A stretch of DNA of 64,000 nt from Tupaia tana (lineage: Eukaryota; Chordata; Mammalia; Scandentia; Tupaiidae): positions 80,943,791 through 81,007,790 of the forward strand of contig JAKSZU010000013.1 of NCBI GenBank assembly GCA_026018925.1, given 5' to 3'. Of the stretch, positions 44,920-56,734 are shown in pieces (within the stretch, counting starts at the first letter, position 1; the number at the start of each line of letters is the position of its first letter). The notes beneath the pieces were generated by a model. That model did no database searches. It was not told the origin of the DNA and worked only from the letters and a program-made list of their open reading frames with translations. Made by a program: the position numbers and the translations under genes.

Positions 44920-45185
44920 TCTAGTATTCTGAGAATAGCTAACATCTGCACAGTCACTTCACAAGAGGCATTCACAACGCATTCATTATCCCATTTGAGC
45001 TTCATAAGAGCTCAGGTTATTACTAATTTTATGTACATTTTACAGATAATGAAACTGAAGCTCAGAGTTATGAAGAGACAAGCCCCAAGTCACACAGTAA
45101 GTGGCAAATTGCAGATGAGACCCAGGTTTTCAGGTTCCAGATCTGGTCACTTTCCACCTCCCTACTCTGCCTCAGGCATAGCACA
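44920..45185 (-). repeat. MIR SINE (reverse)
   Basis: gagaatagctaacatctgca, tttgagcttcataagagctc, cagataatgaaactgaagct and caagtcacacagtaagtggc are clear antisense MIR. Confidence 0.85.
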
Positions 45186-45636
45186 GAGGCTCACACTGTG
45201 AAGAAACGTGCCCTAGCTCGGCTTCCTGCAGCTCCTCTCGCCTGGACTAGAAGGTCCTGCACAACCAGCACTTTGCTTCCCTTCCTAGGAAAACGAAGAG
45301 ATGGAAGGAAGTGGGAAAGTTCTTGCCAGAAAGTTTCTGCCCACTCCTTTCCTTCATATTTTTTTTTCCTGTGACCACTAAAAAGAGCTTTTTGCCTGCA
45401 CTGAGAGAATAGCACTAACATTTATACATATTAAAGCTTTTTGCTTCCTACTTTTTTCCTTTTAGAGTGGTATTTTCTCTTTAGATGAACTTCTGAAGCT
45501 AGGTCCAAGGCTATTTACTCTTCACCATCATACATAGTCTTCAACTGCATTTCTCACTTTCCAAAGCTGAGTGGTCACAATTTGCACACACATATAAACC
45601 CTCGTGCCTTTTTTTTTTTTTTTTTTTTTTTAATGT
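45186..45636. other. Unique sequence ending in T23
   Basis: Nothing identified except a T23 run at 45609-45631, which may be an antisense poly(A). Confidence 0.5.
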
Positions 45637-45660
45637 GAGGGGACTTGAAAAATTTTGTGG

Positions 45661-45914
45661 AGGGCTGGCTTCAAGGCATGGCAGTAATACGCTGCTCAAA
45701 AGAAGCAGGATCTCACACAGTGGCCGCAGTTCAAATTTCCTCTCTGGTCAGCCTGAAACACACCAGGCACGTACATGAGTGCCCCTAGATCTCATGAGCT
45801 GGAGAAAGGTGATTGTGCCATGAACAGATCCTGTGGAAGGTGCTTCTCTCTCTCTTTCTTTCTCATGCATATGCATGTGCTCTAACATGAATAAAGAAAA
45901 AAATGCATATAAAT
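45661..45914 (+). repeat. SINE-C inside the MITE
   Basis: gctggcttcaaggcatggca, tRNA-like head, tgagtgcccctagatctcat, CT block, ctctaacatgaataaagaaa. Its 3' part is interrupted by a SINE-A. A stretch with catgcatctatcatgaataa at 46487-46510 may be the displaced rest of the tail. Confidence 0.75.
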
Positions 45915-45923
45915 AAAGATCCT

Positions 45924-46449
45924 GGGGCTAGCAGATAGCATAATGGTTACGTTGCTGGACTCCCATGTAGTCGACCCCGGTTCAAGTCTTGGACCCAGCA
46001 GTTTAAAATTCATTCCAGGTGCATGTAAATACATGCCCAAAATCCCAAGAAGAAAATGGAGAAGAAGAGATTGCAGCATGGCCATACCTCCTGGAGGGTG
46101 ATTTCTTGCTTTCTATCTCTGTCTCTCTCTCTCTGGTGAGCGCATGCACTATAGCAAAAATCTCTCTCTCGGGACCAGCAGTTAGCGTAATGGCTATGTC
46201 CCTGGATTCCCATGTAGTCGACCACGGTTCATGTCCCGGACCCGGTGGCTTGAGACTCATGCCAGGCGTGTGTGCATGCGTGCCCAGGATCCCGAGAGGA
46301 GAACGGAGGAGAGGGGATTGCGGTGTGGCCATCTCCCCTGGGGGGGTGATTTCTCACTTTCTGTCTCTCTGTCTCCCTCTGTCTGGCAAGCACACGTGCC
46401 ATATAGCAAAAGCCTCTCAAAAAAAAAAAAACTCTCTCTCAAAAAAAAG
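45924..46449 (+). repeat. SINE-A, itself split by a second SINE-A
   Basis: The head ggggctagcagatagcataa, body, and tagcaaaaatctctctctc run to 46170. Its A tail resumes at 46441-46448. Imperfect TSDs aaagatcc and aagatacc lie near 45915 and 46447. Confidence 0.8.
46171..46431 (+). repeat. SINE-A, innermost and CpG-rich
   Basis: gggaccagcagttagcgtaa, a body with several intact CpGs, and poly(A). The TSD ctctctctc lies at 46162-46170 and 46432-46440. It is the youngest layer of the nest. The 162-codon frame here is only SINE sequence. Confidence 0.92.
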
Positions 46450-46660
46450 ATACCATTGGTGCTATATCTCTCACACACACACAAGCATAAACATGCATCT
46501 ATCATGAATAAAGGGGGATTTTTTAAATCAAATATATAAAAAAATTTTAAGATCATGGAAAAAAGGAATTAAAGTATGAATTTATCTTGGTGCTAAACAA
46601 TACTGAAATCCACACACAGTTTTTCCATAATATGCATTTTCCATGAACCTGGGAAGACTC

Positions 46661-46795
46661 CACAGTAATTCACAAGAGGCTTTCACAATGCATTCACAGA
46701 AATCAAAGCTGCTATTAAGATGATTGGAAAAGTAATTTTAAAGAATCTTATATATGTAAAAGAAAGGAAATGGCTAACTTATTAAATGTCTTAGT
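46661..46795. other. Unique sequence
   Basis: Nothing identified. Confidence 0.4.
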
Positions 46796-47095
46796 CCATA
46801 CTGTAACAAAATGCCTTAAGACTAGCTACAACATAAATTTATTGTAAATAGTTCTGCTGGCTAGGAAGTCTAAGACCAAAGTGCTGGCAGATCCAGCATA
46901 TGGTGAGGGCCAGTTCTGGGTAGATTATGACTTCTGTGTCTTTACAGGAAAGGAGAGGAAAAGCAGCTTCCTTTCTACTTCTTTTATAAGGGCATTAATC
47001 CATTCAGGAGGGAAGAATCCCACCTCTTAATACTATCACATTGGATATTAGGTGCTAGCATAAGAATATGGCGAAGGCAACACTCAGACCATAGT
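46796..47095 (-). mobile_element. Ancient LTR-like repeat (reverse)
   Basis: gtcttagtccatactgtaac, aaatttattgtaaatagttc, gttctgctggctaggaagtc, cttttataagggcattaatc and actcagaccatag. It is the same class as 28650-29190, read in antisense. No coding part. Confidence 0.65.
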
Positions 47096-47265
47096 ATTGA
47101 ACCCAATTTATGTGTTGGTCAGTGTAAGCAGTCATCAATCCTCACAGCATAAAAGAAAGAAACCATTACCCCATTTTCTAGATGATGGAAATCAGACTCA
47201 AAGAGGTGAGTAGCTTGCCCAGAGTCCACAGCTCTGGAAGCCAGATCTGTTTGAGTCCAAAAAAC
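47096..47265 (-). repeat. MIR SINE (reverse)
   Basis: tcaatcctcacagcataaaa, ccccattttctagatgatgg and aaagaggtgagtagcttgcc follow antisense MIR. Confidence 0.8.
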
Positions 47266-47899
47266 CTAAGCTTTTAGCTGTACCACATGCATGTGCACTA
47301 GTTATGTAACCTGAGTCACATGCTTCTCTGAAAGGCATTGCCACATCTAGCCAGTTAGAGTAGGAGAAAGATTTTATCTCCTGGTAAAGATGGTTTAGAT
47401 GTGCTGAGAGTTGGGGGATTGAAGGGATGAGAGAGCTCAAGGAAGCCATAGAAATCTCATTACCTTTAACCATAAATCCCACCTGGAAAGGAAAGTAGAG
47501 ATTTAACTCAACAGTAAGAGAAGCCCAGGAAAGGCTTCTTTCCAAGACCACTAAAAAGTACAGTCATCATCCCCACTGCAAACTCTGCTGCCAAACTGAA
47601 GAGGGGGATGCTGGCCAACAGGTCCCATCTTTCCATATTTCCTCAGGCTCCACTCTCCTTCTCCAGTCTGAGCTGGGATCTGGCTCCTTCCCATTGCCCT
47701 TTATTCCCCATTGTTCTTACCCCCTCTTTTCCCGGCCTTCCACAAGGCATGTGCAACAAGATGGAATTGTTTTTTATGTAATGTTCTCATCCACAGCAAT
47801 GCCCTGGAAAGCATCTTGAGAGTTCTCCATTTTTTGAACCTCTGATAGTAGGACTTTTTTTAATAAAAATTATTTTTTAAAAGCATCTCATGGGATATA
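47266..47899. other. Unique sequence
   Basis: Nothing identified. The 117-codon minus-strand frame at 47198-47551 overlaps the MIR and has no recognisable domain. Confidence 0.45.
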
Positions 47900-48130
47900 T
47901 CTTCTTAATTTGCAAAGATATGAGCTTGGAATAAAATTCTTCCCCAACTGAGCCTCCTGATGAGAATGCAGCCCAGCTGACACATTGCTTACAGCTGTAT
48001 GAGACCCTGAAGAGAGTAACACAGGGTCTGTCAGCTGGCCCACATAAATTGTAAGATAATAAATGCCTGTTTTTTTTAAACTACTAACTTTGTGGTAACA
48101 TGTTATACAGCAATATCTAACTAATATGTT
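47900..48130 (+). mobile_element. Ancient LTR-like 3' end
   Basis: ataaattgtaagataataaa, ctactaactttgtggtaaca, ttatacagcaatatctaact. The same type of 3' end as 38930-39145. Confidence 0.55.
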
Positions 48131-49431
48131 CATGAATATGTTTTGTGTTGGGCACTGTTCTAGGTACAGTGGTCATATGTGCTTGATTAGGACATGGGCC
48201 CAGTTCTAAGTAGGGAAAGTGGGAGGCAGGCTAGTTAAACAGAGACAATAGTTCTTCCTAAACTATAGCATAATTTACAAAGTGTTGTAATAGATTTATA
48301 AACAAATTACAGGTGCAGGCAGCCACAGAAGCAATTATTTCTGCCCTAGGGAGCTGGGAGAAGTCTTACAGACACAACATGGAACTGAGAAGGAAGTTCT
48401 AACACAGTGAAATTGTTTCACATTCCACACTTTAGGAAAGAAAGTTCTACACTTTAGGTTAAAATGATAGCCTCCTGGTAATAACGTGCATTCATTTTTT
48501 GTTTTTTAAATATCTATTTAAACTCTAACTAAAAGAAACAGTTTCTTCTTCATGGAAAAATGCCATGATTAGAAATATTTTCACATTGAACCTTCTCCTC
48601 TGCTTTTCCAGCTTAGCAAAAGACACACCTGTGCCTCTCTCCTACATAGGGTGTGAATGAATTGATTGCGTGCAAGTCCCAGAGGAGTGAAACAGCTGTT
48701 GGCAACGTCACTGAAGAGGGTTTCCCTTACCCAACTGCCAATCTCCATGGCAACTGCCAGCCACAGCCTGCAAACAGTTACCTCGATTGCATTACACATC
48801 CCTGCAGACTCTCAGGGAGGGAACCCTTGTTGATCTCCTGGTCACCATGGTTTCTGTTTCTGCCATGACCTTGGCCATTCACTAAGCATGTGCGCACATG
48901 CATGTATGTATATTAACGTGTGCATTAAAGATTTGCGTGTTCTGCCCTTTGCTCTTGGTAGAAGCCAAAACATGCTTGAAGAGTGACTAGTGTAATCTCT
49001 GTGATGAAAATGATATAGTAATCCTTGCCCCAGTGAAAGGTCTGTGGTTGCTCATAGGATAAGTTGAAAAATTCCTACAGATTGACTGATGGGAGTGCAA
49101 TATGATTGAGACTCCCCAGAGAACAGTACATCTGCAGGCACTAAAACTACTTTTGAATTTTGGACTTGATAGGAAAATAATTCACAACGAATGGGTTTGT
49201 TTTGCTCAGTTTCCAAAGGCAGTCACCTTTGGAATGGAAAGTAATGTGCATATTCATGACATTTGTTCTAAATGACTAACATTTACAGTCTCGATGGTGC
49301 AGCCATCTCATCCAGAATATCAGAAGCATGAACAAGAGAATCATCACTGGGATCGTTTCTAAATGCTACAATTGCATTTCTATCCTGACAGTGAGGAATC
49401 GACGCTACTATGATTTAGGAGCCATCAGTGT
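48131..49431. other. Unique sequence with an L2 remnant
   Basis: 48131-48260 (ttgggcactgttctaggtac) may be an antisense L2 remnant. The rest, about 1.1 kb, is unidentified. Confidence 0.45.
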
Positions 49432-49600
49432 TTCTCAGACCTTCACGTAAATGCAAATTGCTCTGTAGGTTCTGTGAACATCCAGGTTCTGATTCAGTCG
49501 GTTAGGCTAGAGATTTCGCACCTACAGCGTGCCGCCAGGTGATGCTGAAGATGCTGGCCCAGGGAACACTGCACTGCAAGGCTCTAGGGGGTTAGCACCG
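49432..49600. mobile_element. MER5A-type hAT MITE (degraded)
   Basis: ccatcagtgtttctcagacc, gttctgattcagtcggttag and gccaggtgatgctgaagatg match MER5A internal text. The ends are worn. Confidence 0.65.
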
Positions 49601-49695
49601 TGATTTGAGCAGGTGAGGAGTATAGTGCAGATTTTCAGGAATGACATAATTTATGTAAAATGCCACACACAGCCTGTTGTTTAGAACAAGTCCTT
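49601..49695. other. Unique sequence
   Basis: Nothing identified. Confidence 0.4.
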
Positions 49696-49706
49696 GAGAA
49701 ATGTTC

Positions 49707-49968
49707 CCCCTTTTTTTCTTTTTGAGAGGTTTTTGCTATAGGGCGCACACGCTCACCAGGCAGACAGAGAGAGATAGAGAGACAGAAATCACCCCCCAGG
49801 GGGGATGGTCACGCCACAATCCCTTCTCCTCCATTCTCCTCTCAGGACCCTGGGCACACATGCACACACACCTGGCATGAGTTTTAAGCCACCGGGTCAG
49901 GGACACGAACCTCAGTCGACTACATGGGAGTCCAGCAATATAGCCATTACGCTAACTGCTGGTCCCAA
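49707..49968 (-). repeat. SINE-A (reverse) with 11-bp TSD
   Basis: Poly(T) side, gctatagggcgcacacgctc, body, and gctaactgctggtccc (head complement). The TSD gagaaatgttc lies at 49696-49706 and 49969-49979. Confidence 0.93.
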
Positions 49969-49980
49969 GAGAAATGTTCT

Positions 49981-50225
49981 CCTTCTTCACAAAGTGTTCT
50001 CATCCCCATCAGCTCATTGTCATGACAATCCTTCAAAGTAACTGGTGTAGAAACTCAATATAAATCCCATTTTAAAGATAAAAAAGTGAATTTTCAGGAG
50101 ATAAAATAATTTGCCCAAATGTATAGAGCTAATTAATGGAGCAAAGGCAGGAATTGATCCTAGATCTTCTAATTCCTGGTCCTGTGTTCTTTCCATCACA
50201 CCAAGCTGAGAGCCTTTATATCCAC
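49981..50225 (-). repeat. MIR SINE (reverse)
   Basis: cagctcattgtcatgacaat, tcccattttaaagataaaaa, taatttgcccaaatgtatag. Clear antisense MIR order. Confidence 0.75.
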
Positions 50226-51571
50226 ATTAGGAATGTTACTTAATTGATTCAAGATGAAGACCATCCCATTTTATTTTTGAAAACCAGAAAAACTGAAATC
50301 AAAACCTGGCACAGACACTATTCTCAAAAAAAAGTCTATAGGCCAATCTCAAAAACATAGAAGTAAAAATCCTAAATAAAATATTATTAAATCAAATCCA
50401 GCCGCGTATTTGAAGAATAACATACAATGACTAAGTACGGTTTATTCCAGGAATGCAGAGTAGTTTAATATGAGCAAATCTATTAACATAATTCATCACA
50501 TCAACAACAGGTCAAAGGAGAAAAGCCATAGGACCATCACAAAAGATACCAAAAAGACATTTGATAAAATTTAATAGTCATTCAGAGAAAAAAAAAATAA
50601 CCTGGGTATTAAAATCAACTTCCTTAATACAAAAAAGGATAACTATCTGAAAGCAACAGCCAATAATCTACTTAACTGTGAAATATCAGGAATAAGATAG
50701 ACTTGCCAACCCTCACTCCTATTTTCAACCTTGTTTTAGAAGTTTTAATAAATGCAATAAGACAGGAAAAATAAATAAGTGGTAGAAATAGTTTAAAGGA
50801 GGAAATCAGATCATAATTATTTTCAGATGCTAAGATTTTTCTCCCAGAAATATCCAGAAGAATTTATTTTAGAACTACTAAAAATTGTACAGTGGGATCA
50901 AAAATAGCAAGTCAGAAAACATGAAAAAGATGCCCCTCAAAATAAGGAATCGAAAAACCTAAAAATATCTACAAAAATAACAAGCAATACTCAGTAAATT
51001 TCAGAATTTTACAGGAAGGCATAAATAAAGACCTAAATTAATGGAGAGAAATTCCATGCTCTTAGACAAGAAACCAGACTTGGTAAAGATGTTTAGCCTT
51101 CACATTAATTTACAAACTTATTACTTTCTCAGTGAAAATTACAATGACATTCTTGAAACTTGAGGAAATAATAAGTTTGGGTAGAAAAGTAAATACATGA
51201 GAACCGTCAAGACAATATTGAAAAAGAAGAATAATGTGGATAAACTTGCTCTACCATATTTTTAAATATACTATAAACATACAATAAATAAAATATTGCT
51301 ATAAAAGTGCCAGAAGAGATAGATAGATCAAAGAAACAGAATAGAAACTTAAAGGCCCAAAGTATGACTACCTATAAATGTTTAAATGACAAAGATAGCA
51401 TTTATGCTCCAAGGGAAATTTTGTTGAACTAATGGATTAACTATGAGAAATTAAGTCACAGTTTTACCTTGCAACATAAACCAAAATAAACTAGATTTAA
51501 GGCTGAATGTTTTTGAAAAAACTATAAAAGTAAATAGGATACACATGCACAAGCATGTATAAAGAAATTTA

Positions 51572-51757
51572 TTTTTTTAAAGAATTACTTTATTTATTTA
51601 TTCGTTTATTTATTTATTTATTTAAATTTGACCAGAGAGGCACAGAGTGTGAGAGAGAGAGAAAGTGAGAAAGCAAGTCACCAGTTCCAGGACTCGAACT
51701 GTAGTCAGTCATGTTCGAGTCCAGCACCTTTAACCACCAAGCCACCTCCCAGCCCCC
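51572..51757 (-). repeat. SINE-B (reverse)
   Basis: A T/(ATTT)n-rich tail, a short GA block, then ggactcgaactgtagtcagt (B-box complement) and accaccaagccacctcccag (head complement). TSD not clear. Confidence 0.82.
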
Positions 51758-52130
51758 AGAAGTTCCTTTTTAATATAACAATGAATTCAGAAAACTTGAT
51801 TACATGAAAACAAAGAACTTTTGTACTGAAGAGGAAATAAATGGCAAGTTTAACCATGTATGATTGGTAAGGAACAGCAATACATCTAAAAGATTTTATA
51901 ATGCAATGAGTGGAAAAACAGTCCTACATTATAAAAATGGGAAAATTATAAAGAGTTGGTTTCCATAACAAGAAATGTGGTCAATAAGTATATAAACAAA
52001 TGCCAAACTTTATTATTAACCAAAACCATTCAAATTAAAAGTGCAAGGTGGTATGATTCCCATAAAGCTGGCAAGGACTCTTAATGAGAGTGTTCAGAAG
52101 CATACTTCTGTAGCATCAGTTAGTACAACA

Positions 52131-52388
52131 CTTTTTTTTCTTGCTATTTCTTTTATTTTCTTAAGTTTATTAATTTTTTCCAGAAAACAGAGAGAAAGAG
52201 AGAGAGAGAGGCACTCCCTATAGGGTCTTCACACTGTGATCCTACCTCAGCCTCAGCCAGCCAGGATCATAATCACATGAACACACCCAATGTGTTGTAG
52301 AGACAACTCAGGATGCAAAGCTGGCATTGCCCCACATGGCTTCAGCATTGCAAAGCATTATGCTGCTGCTGCACCACCAGGGCTGACC
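52131..52388 (-). repeat. SINE-C (reverse) with TSD
   Basis: A T-rich start, GA block, then antisense body to gctgctgcaccaccagggct. The TSD tagtacaaca and tagtacacaa lies at 52121-52130 and 52389-52398. Confidence 0.78.
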
Positions 52389-52679
52389 TAGTACACAACT
52401 TATTTAGCTCTCCTTCCAAAAATATAAACTGATATCAGATATATGCATAAGGACATATTTCAAAATGTTATTTTAATAGAAAACAATTATTTAAATTAGG
52501 AAATTAAGTCAACCACCTTCAATCTATTCAATGGACTGCAATGAAGCCACAGAATTGTTGAATTAAGTCTAATTACTGACCTGAAAAAAGGTTCAGAATT
52601 TATGACCCAAGTGGAAAGCTACATACAAAAACAATATGCACTGTTTGATAGCATCTTTGTAAAACATAAATGCATAGAG

Positions 52680-52754
52680 GGGCTGGCACGTCGTGTGGTG
52701 GTTAAAGGTATTGGACTCTCACATGGCCGACCGTGGTTCAAGACCAGGACCTGG

Positions 52755-52791
<37 letters not shown>

Positions 52792-52840
52792 AAATTAATT
52801 AATTAATTAAAAATAAATAAAGTTCAATAAAATATTAAAA
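52680..52840 (+). repeat. SINE-B with TSD
   Basis: gggctggcacgtcgtgtggt, ggttcaagaccaggacctgg, (CT)n, and an AT-rich tail with aataaagttcaataaaat. The imperfect TSD aaatgcataga and aaatggataga lies at 52668-52678 and 52844-52854. Confidence 0.88.
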
Positions 52841-52995
52841 AACAAATGGATAGAAAAATGGAAGTGTTTATAGTGATTATTTTAAAGTGAGAGGATAGAA
52901 GGTGATCCGTTTACTTTTCCATTTACTTTTCTGTATTTTTCTATTCTGGCGTATCAAGAATGAATTGCTTTTGTAATAGCCACAAAAATTGTGTG

Positions 52996-53534
52996 CATGC
53001 ATGTGCATCTTACTTTAAAGAGGCAACTGGGAGCCAGCATTTAATTCGAAGTGGAGTGATGCAAGCTAAGTGAGGCTTAGGGAAATTTGTTTTCACTACT
53101 GGGAGTGGGTTAGGTCAAGGGAGCGAGAACTTGAAAGAATGAGATGCGCATCTGAATCCTGTTGTTGCCATTGTAATGTAAGATCTTTAGGGCATGGCCT
53201 GGAGATGGTTACCAGGTTGAAGTAGGTGAGATCCAGGAAGCCAGTTGTAGGTGAATCATCAGGAAGAAGTAATAAACCAATAAGGATGTGGTCAGCCATG
53301 AGGAATAAGGAATAAGGCCTGGGCCTGGCGGACAAAGGGCTGGTGATGCAAATGCAGCCACAACAAAATGGATGACCACAGATGTAAGGGCTGAGCATCT
53401 TGGTAAGGAAACAGCCCCATGAGGTGTCTCTTGAACATGAGGAGGCTCAGGGTGGAAGTTTTGCATGGGATGGAGGTTCTGAGTTCTCAAACACTCTCTC
53501 CCATGAGAAAATTCTTGTAAACCATAAAGAATTA
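52996..53534. other. Unique sequence
   Basis: Minus-strand frames of 100 and 111 codons overlap here without a recognisable domain. Judged non-coding. Confidence 0.45.
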
Positions 53535-53700
53535 TTGTCATCACTTATCTCACCAGATTCTCACAGGTGATCTGCTGGACAGGCATGATGGTCATTATCA
53601 TTCCAGGTATTCACATGAGATAACTAAGACTATTTAAACATCCTACCCAAGTCTCTGAGTGAGGACTGGCACACAGGCCCATCTAACTTCATATCCAGTA
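53535..53700 (-). repeat. MIR SINE (reverse)
   Basis: accagattctcacaggtgat, atgagataactaagactatt, agtgaggactggcacacagg. Antisense MIR order. Confidence 0.6.
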
Positions 53701-53946
53701 TTTTTTCACCTACAACAATCTGTTTTATATGTAAATATATGTAGAAGTTGAAATCAGAGAAGCAGATAAATTTGCTTTTGTATTGTTCTCATTTTTACAA
53801 AATAAGGCCCTAAGAGTTAGCAGGCAAAAGATAATATAATTAGGCAAATTAAAAAAGGAACTAAGGTTCCTAAGATTTACCATGTAGAGTCCAGTGGTGA
53901 GGATTAAAACCACGAATTGATCTATCCATTCAAGAAACAATTATTA
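53701..53946. other. Unique sequence
   Basis: Nothing identified. Confidence 0.45.
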
Positions 53947-54345
53947 CTTAGGTTAGGATGGTCTAGATTATATTGTGATAACATAAAGCCAGGATCTTAG
54001 AGTTTTAGAGTTTTAAAACAATAAATGTTTCTGTTTCTTTCTGGTTCATAGTAAAAGCTCATCACAAGCTATCTAAGAAGCTCTCAACTCATCAAAATTA
54101 TTCAGGCACCTATGCTGAGTAAGAAGCTTTTGTCTTCTATAACATTGGCAGTTGCGGTTATTGTTCAGAAAGAAGAAAAAGCTCTAGAGACTCAGTGACA
54201 ACTATTGAATGATCCAAGATGGAAATGACACAAATCACTTCCACCTCCAACCATTGGCCAGAATCAGCCACATGTCCCACCCAATCATAAGGTGCCAGGA
54301 AGTCAGCGAAATACAAAATGTGGTGAGCAGCCCTCATGACCACAG
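53947..54345 (+). repeat. Ancient repeat Y, copy 2
   Basis: ttaggttaggatggtctaga, tattgtgataacataaagcc and ccattggccagaatcagcca. The same family as 40641-41000 by order of motifs. I cannot name it. Confidence 0.5.
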
Positions 54346-54678
54346 GGCTGCTGAATATCTGTGCTCAGCAGGACAGATTGAGAAAGAGTGCTCCAAGGTA
54401 ATGTACCCAAGGAAGAAGGGTAACACAATGAGGAAGATGGAAGATGAAAGGAGGCAGACAGGTGAGGAGTCTATGAGAAGAATAAATAATTTTATTTATT
54501 TCTAATAAAATACAAACTAAGTAAGTCATAAGAATGATCGCTTCTCTGAGCTAAATAGCAAGACTTACAGAGGAAAAAAAAAAAGGAATCCTGGTTCTTC
54601 ATCTTCCAGCACAGAAGTAAGAAAGGCTATCAGAAGAGAATTAAGGATCTCAACCCAAATCAATAATGGAGTTGTAGG
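54346..54678. other. Unique sequence
   Basis: Nothing identified. Confidence 0.45.
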
Positions 54679-54910
54679 TGCCCGGACAGTGGTGCAGCTG
54701 TAAGATGCAAGGCTTTGTGAGGCTGACCCACATGGGAAGGTTCCAAGTTTGCATCCAGAGACTAACCGAGTATGACAGGCACACGCGTGCCCGTGATCCA
54801 GGACTGGCAGAACCTGGAGGTAGATCACAGCATAAGGGTTGGCAGTGCCTGTCTCTCTGTGTATCTGGCTGTCTCTCTTGCTCACGAAAGAAATAAACTT
54901 AGAGCAAAAA
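54679..54910 (+). repeat. SINE-C
   Basis: tgcccggacagtggtgcagc, gctgacccacatgggaaggt, gcgtgcccgtgatccaggac, CT block and cacgaaagaaataaact. No clean TSD. Confidence 0.72.
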
Positions 54911-55184
54911 GTGATCTGTAAATAACCGGTTAACATTCATTTTTAAAGGCACCCATTGGAGGCAGAGCATTACTCCAAATCCCAGCTCCAGCCCTGAGCT
55001 CAGAGGTCTCTACTTATCCACCCACATGGGACAGTTTTTCTCATGAACATTGAAGAACCAGATCTTTCCATGACCCAGATGAAACTATTTACTGTCCTTC
55101 GTAAAGATTGTTATATTCTTGATTTAAGTGGCAGCAAGATACACTCAGGACATAATTAAATTTGTGCTCTAAAAATTGGAATAT
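54911..55184. other. Unique sequence
   Basis: Nothing identified. Confidence 0.4.
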
Positions 55185-55315
55185 GAATCTTAATTTTGCT
55201 CAAGTTATTTACTGTGTAAACTGATGATAATAATAACCTTGACTCATACGGTTGCTATAACAAGGTAAAGTGTGAAAAAGCCTAACACTTAGTAGGCATT
55301 CAATAAATGCTCTTT
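55185..55315 (+). repeat. MIR SINE, 3' half
   Basis: tgctcaagttatttactgtg, cgatgataataataac-like text and gcattcaataaatgctcttt match the sense MIR 3' half. Confidence 0.65.
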
Positions 55316-56422
55316 GCCTTGCTTTAATACAGCATCTCAAGTTTTAGAATATCTGCTACAGGCAAGACTCCAGATGTGCAAAGCATGTTTATGACCTCAG
55401 ATTTCATTTTACAAGACTTATATCTGGACCTCGTGTAGTAACTTTGGTAGAGGTGTTACATTTTTTTCTCACATAATTTCTTCTGTATATTGTACCTCCT
55501 TCAAAAGCTAGATTGCTAGTTATAAAGCAACCCCATCTAGAGGCTGGCCTCCTATCATATGACCATTAGACAGCCCCCCCAAAAAAAGTTCAAACATATA
55601 TCAGCTAGTGATGAGTTTGAGGGATTTGTCAGTTGACTAAACAAGAACACTAGGGAAATTGACAGCCTGTTAGTGAAGCACAGCCCATCCTTTCAGCTAG
55701 GTTAGAAACAAAAGCATTTGCTGTAAGGATCTAATTTATCACTGGAAAAGATAGCAAATATGTTATTAATGAAAGAATAAATCACTCTCAGGCAAGCAAT
55801 GACTTCATTTTCTCTCCAGGGTGCGCTGCATAATATTTTTCCTGCAAACTGCACCTTTAAGGCAGCTCGTGAGAGTCCTAGGGGAGCCTAAATGCATTTT
55901 GTTGTAGGCCTTGAGTGCTATTTCATAAGCAGAGAAGTGTATGCTCCCTCTCCTGAAGGTCAGAGCCCTGTCAGCAGAGGATTCTGTCCATCCTGGTGAA
56001 GCATGGCATGGAGAACAGACCTCTTCCTGGACCTTTGACATTTAATTGTAACAAGAACCAGACAAAATACAGATGACCACACATCACACCACACATGCTT
56101 GCAAGGAAATATGTCCACTTGGTGACAGAGCCACACACTGCACAGAGGGCTGGAGGAAGAGAGGAGAGGGAGGGAAGGTGTCAGAGGGATAGAGGAAAGT
56201 GGCTGGAAGTTGAGACAGAGAGGAAAGACACCACGGAAAAGTCCTCCAGTAAGAGGCACCATGGAAAGAACAAGTGGGTCACAGGGAAGCTGCTGACAGG
56301 TGTCGGAGTGTTAAGGACAATGATGTAAGAAAGCCGAGGGCATGGAGGAACATGAGAGCAGAAGATCACTCTCTAATCCTAACTTGGCTGAGTTATTTTT
56401 GGAAAAAAAAAATCACTTGGAG
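55316..56422. other. Unique sequence
   Basis: About 1.1 kb without a recognised repeat or gene. Confidence 0.5.
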
Positions 56423-56628
56423 GGGCCAACCGGTGGTGTGGTGGTTACAACACTGGACTCCCACATGGTCAAACACAGTTCAAGTCCCAGACCTGGCAAC
56501 TTGCTTTCTCACTTTTTCTCTCTCTTCCTCTCTCTCCCTCTCTCTGGTGAGTACACGTGCCCTTTAGCAATATTTAAAATAATAATAATAAACAAAACTA
56601 AATAAATAATTCTTTAAAAAGAAAAAAA
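56423..56628 (+). repeat. SINE-B keeping part of the long-form 3' end
   Basis: gggccaaccggtggtgtggt, ttcaagtcccagacctggca, CT block, then ggtgagtacacgtgcccttt agca, which belongs to the A-type 3' end, followed by the B-type AT-rich tail. An intermediate between long and short SINE-B. Confidence 0.87.
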
Positions 56629-56734
56629 CATTTGGTCTCTCTTCTGTTTCCTCATATGTAAAACAAGGATATTGGTTATCCATCACACAACTGGAATGAA
56701 AATTAAATGTCAGCTGCTACAATTATTATGAGAA
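56629..56734. other. Unique sequence
   Basis: Nothing identified. Confidence 0.4.

Larger units (their letters stand above)
45637..46660. mobile_element. Small TIR element (MITE), split by nested SINEs
   Basis: The left end gaggggacttgaaaaatttt lies at 45637-45660. The remainder runs from about 46549 (atcatggaaaaaaggaatta, tatgaatttatcttggtgc, ttttccataatatgcatttt, ccatgaacctgggaagac) to about 46660. Joined, these match the intact element at 59715-59842. An aaaatttt-type duplication near 45649 and 46540 marks the SINE-C insertion point. Confidence 0.65.
50265..52995 (+). mobile_element. Old L1 LINE (ORF2 and 3' region), broken by three SINEs
   Basis: aaaaacatagaagtaaaaat, ggtttattccaggaatgcag, aatctattaacataattcat and aaaagacatttgataaaatt are L1 ORF2 text around the reverse transcriptase. 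The frame is destroyed by many stops. Insertions at 51572-51757, 52131-52388 and 52680-52840 interrupt it. The last part, to about 52995, is likely 3' UTR. Older than the L1s at 4841 and 7905 judging by decay (L1M-like). Confidence 0.75.

Noticed and set aside
46019..46507. 162-codon frame
   Set aside because: It is a read-through of two SINE-A copies with no independent coding signal.
53209..53544. 111-codon minus-strand frame
   Set aside because: It shows no recognisable domain. An overlapping frame of similar length in another phase and the lack of gene context argue against coding.
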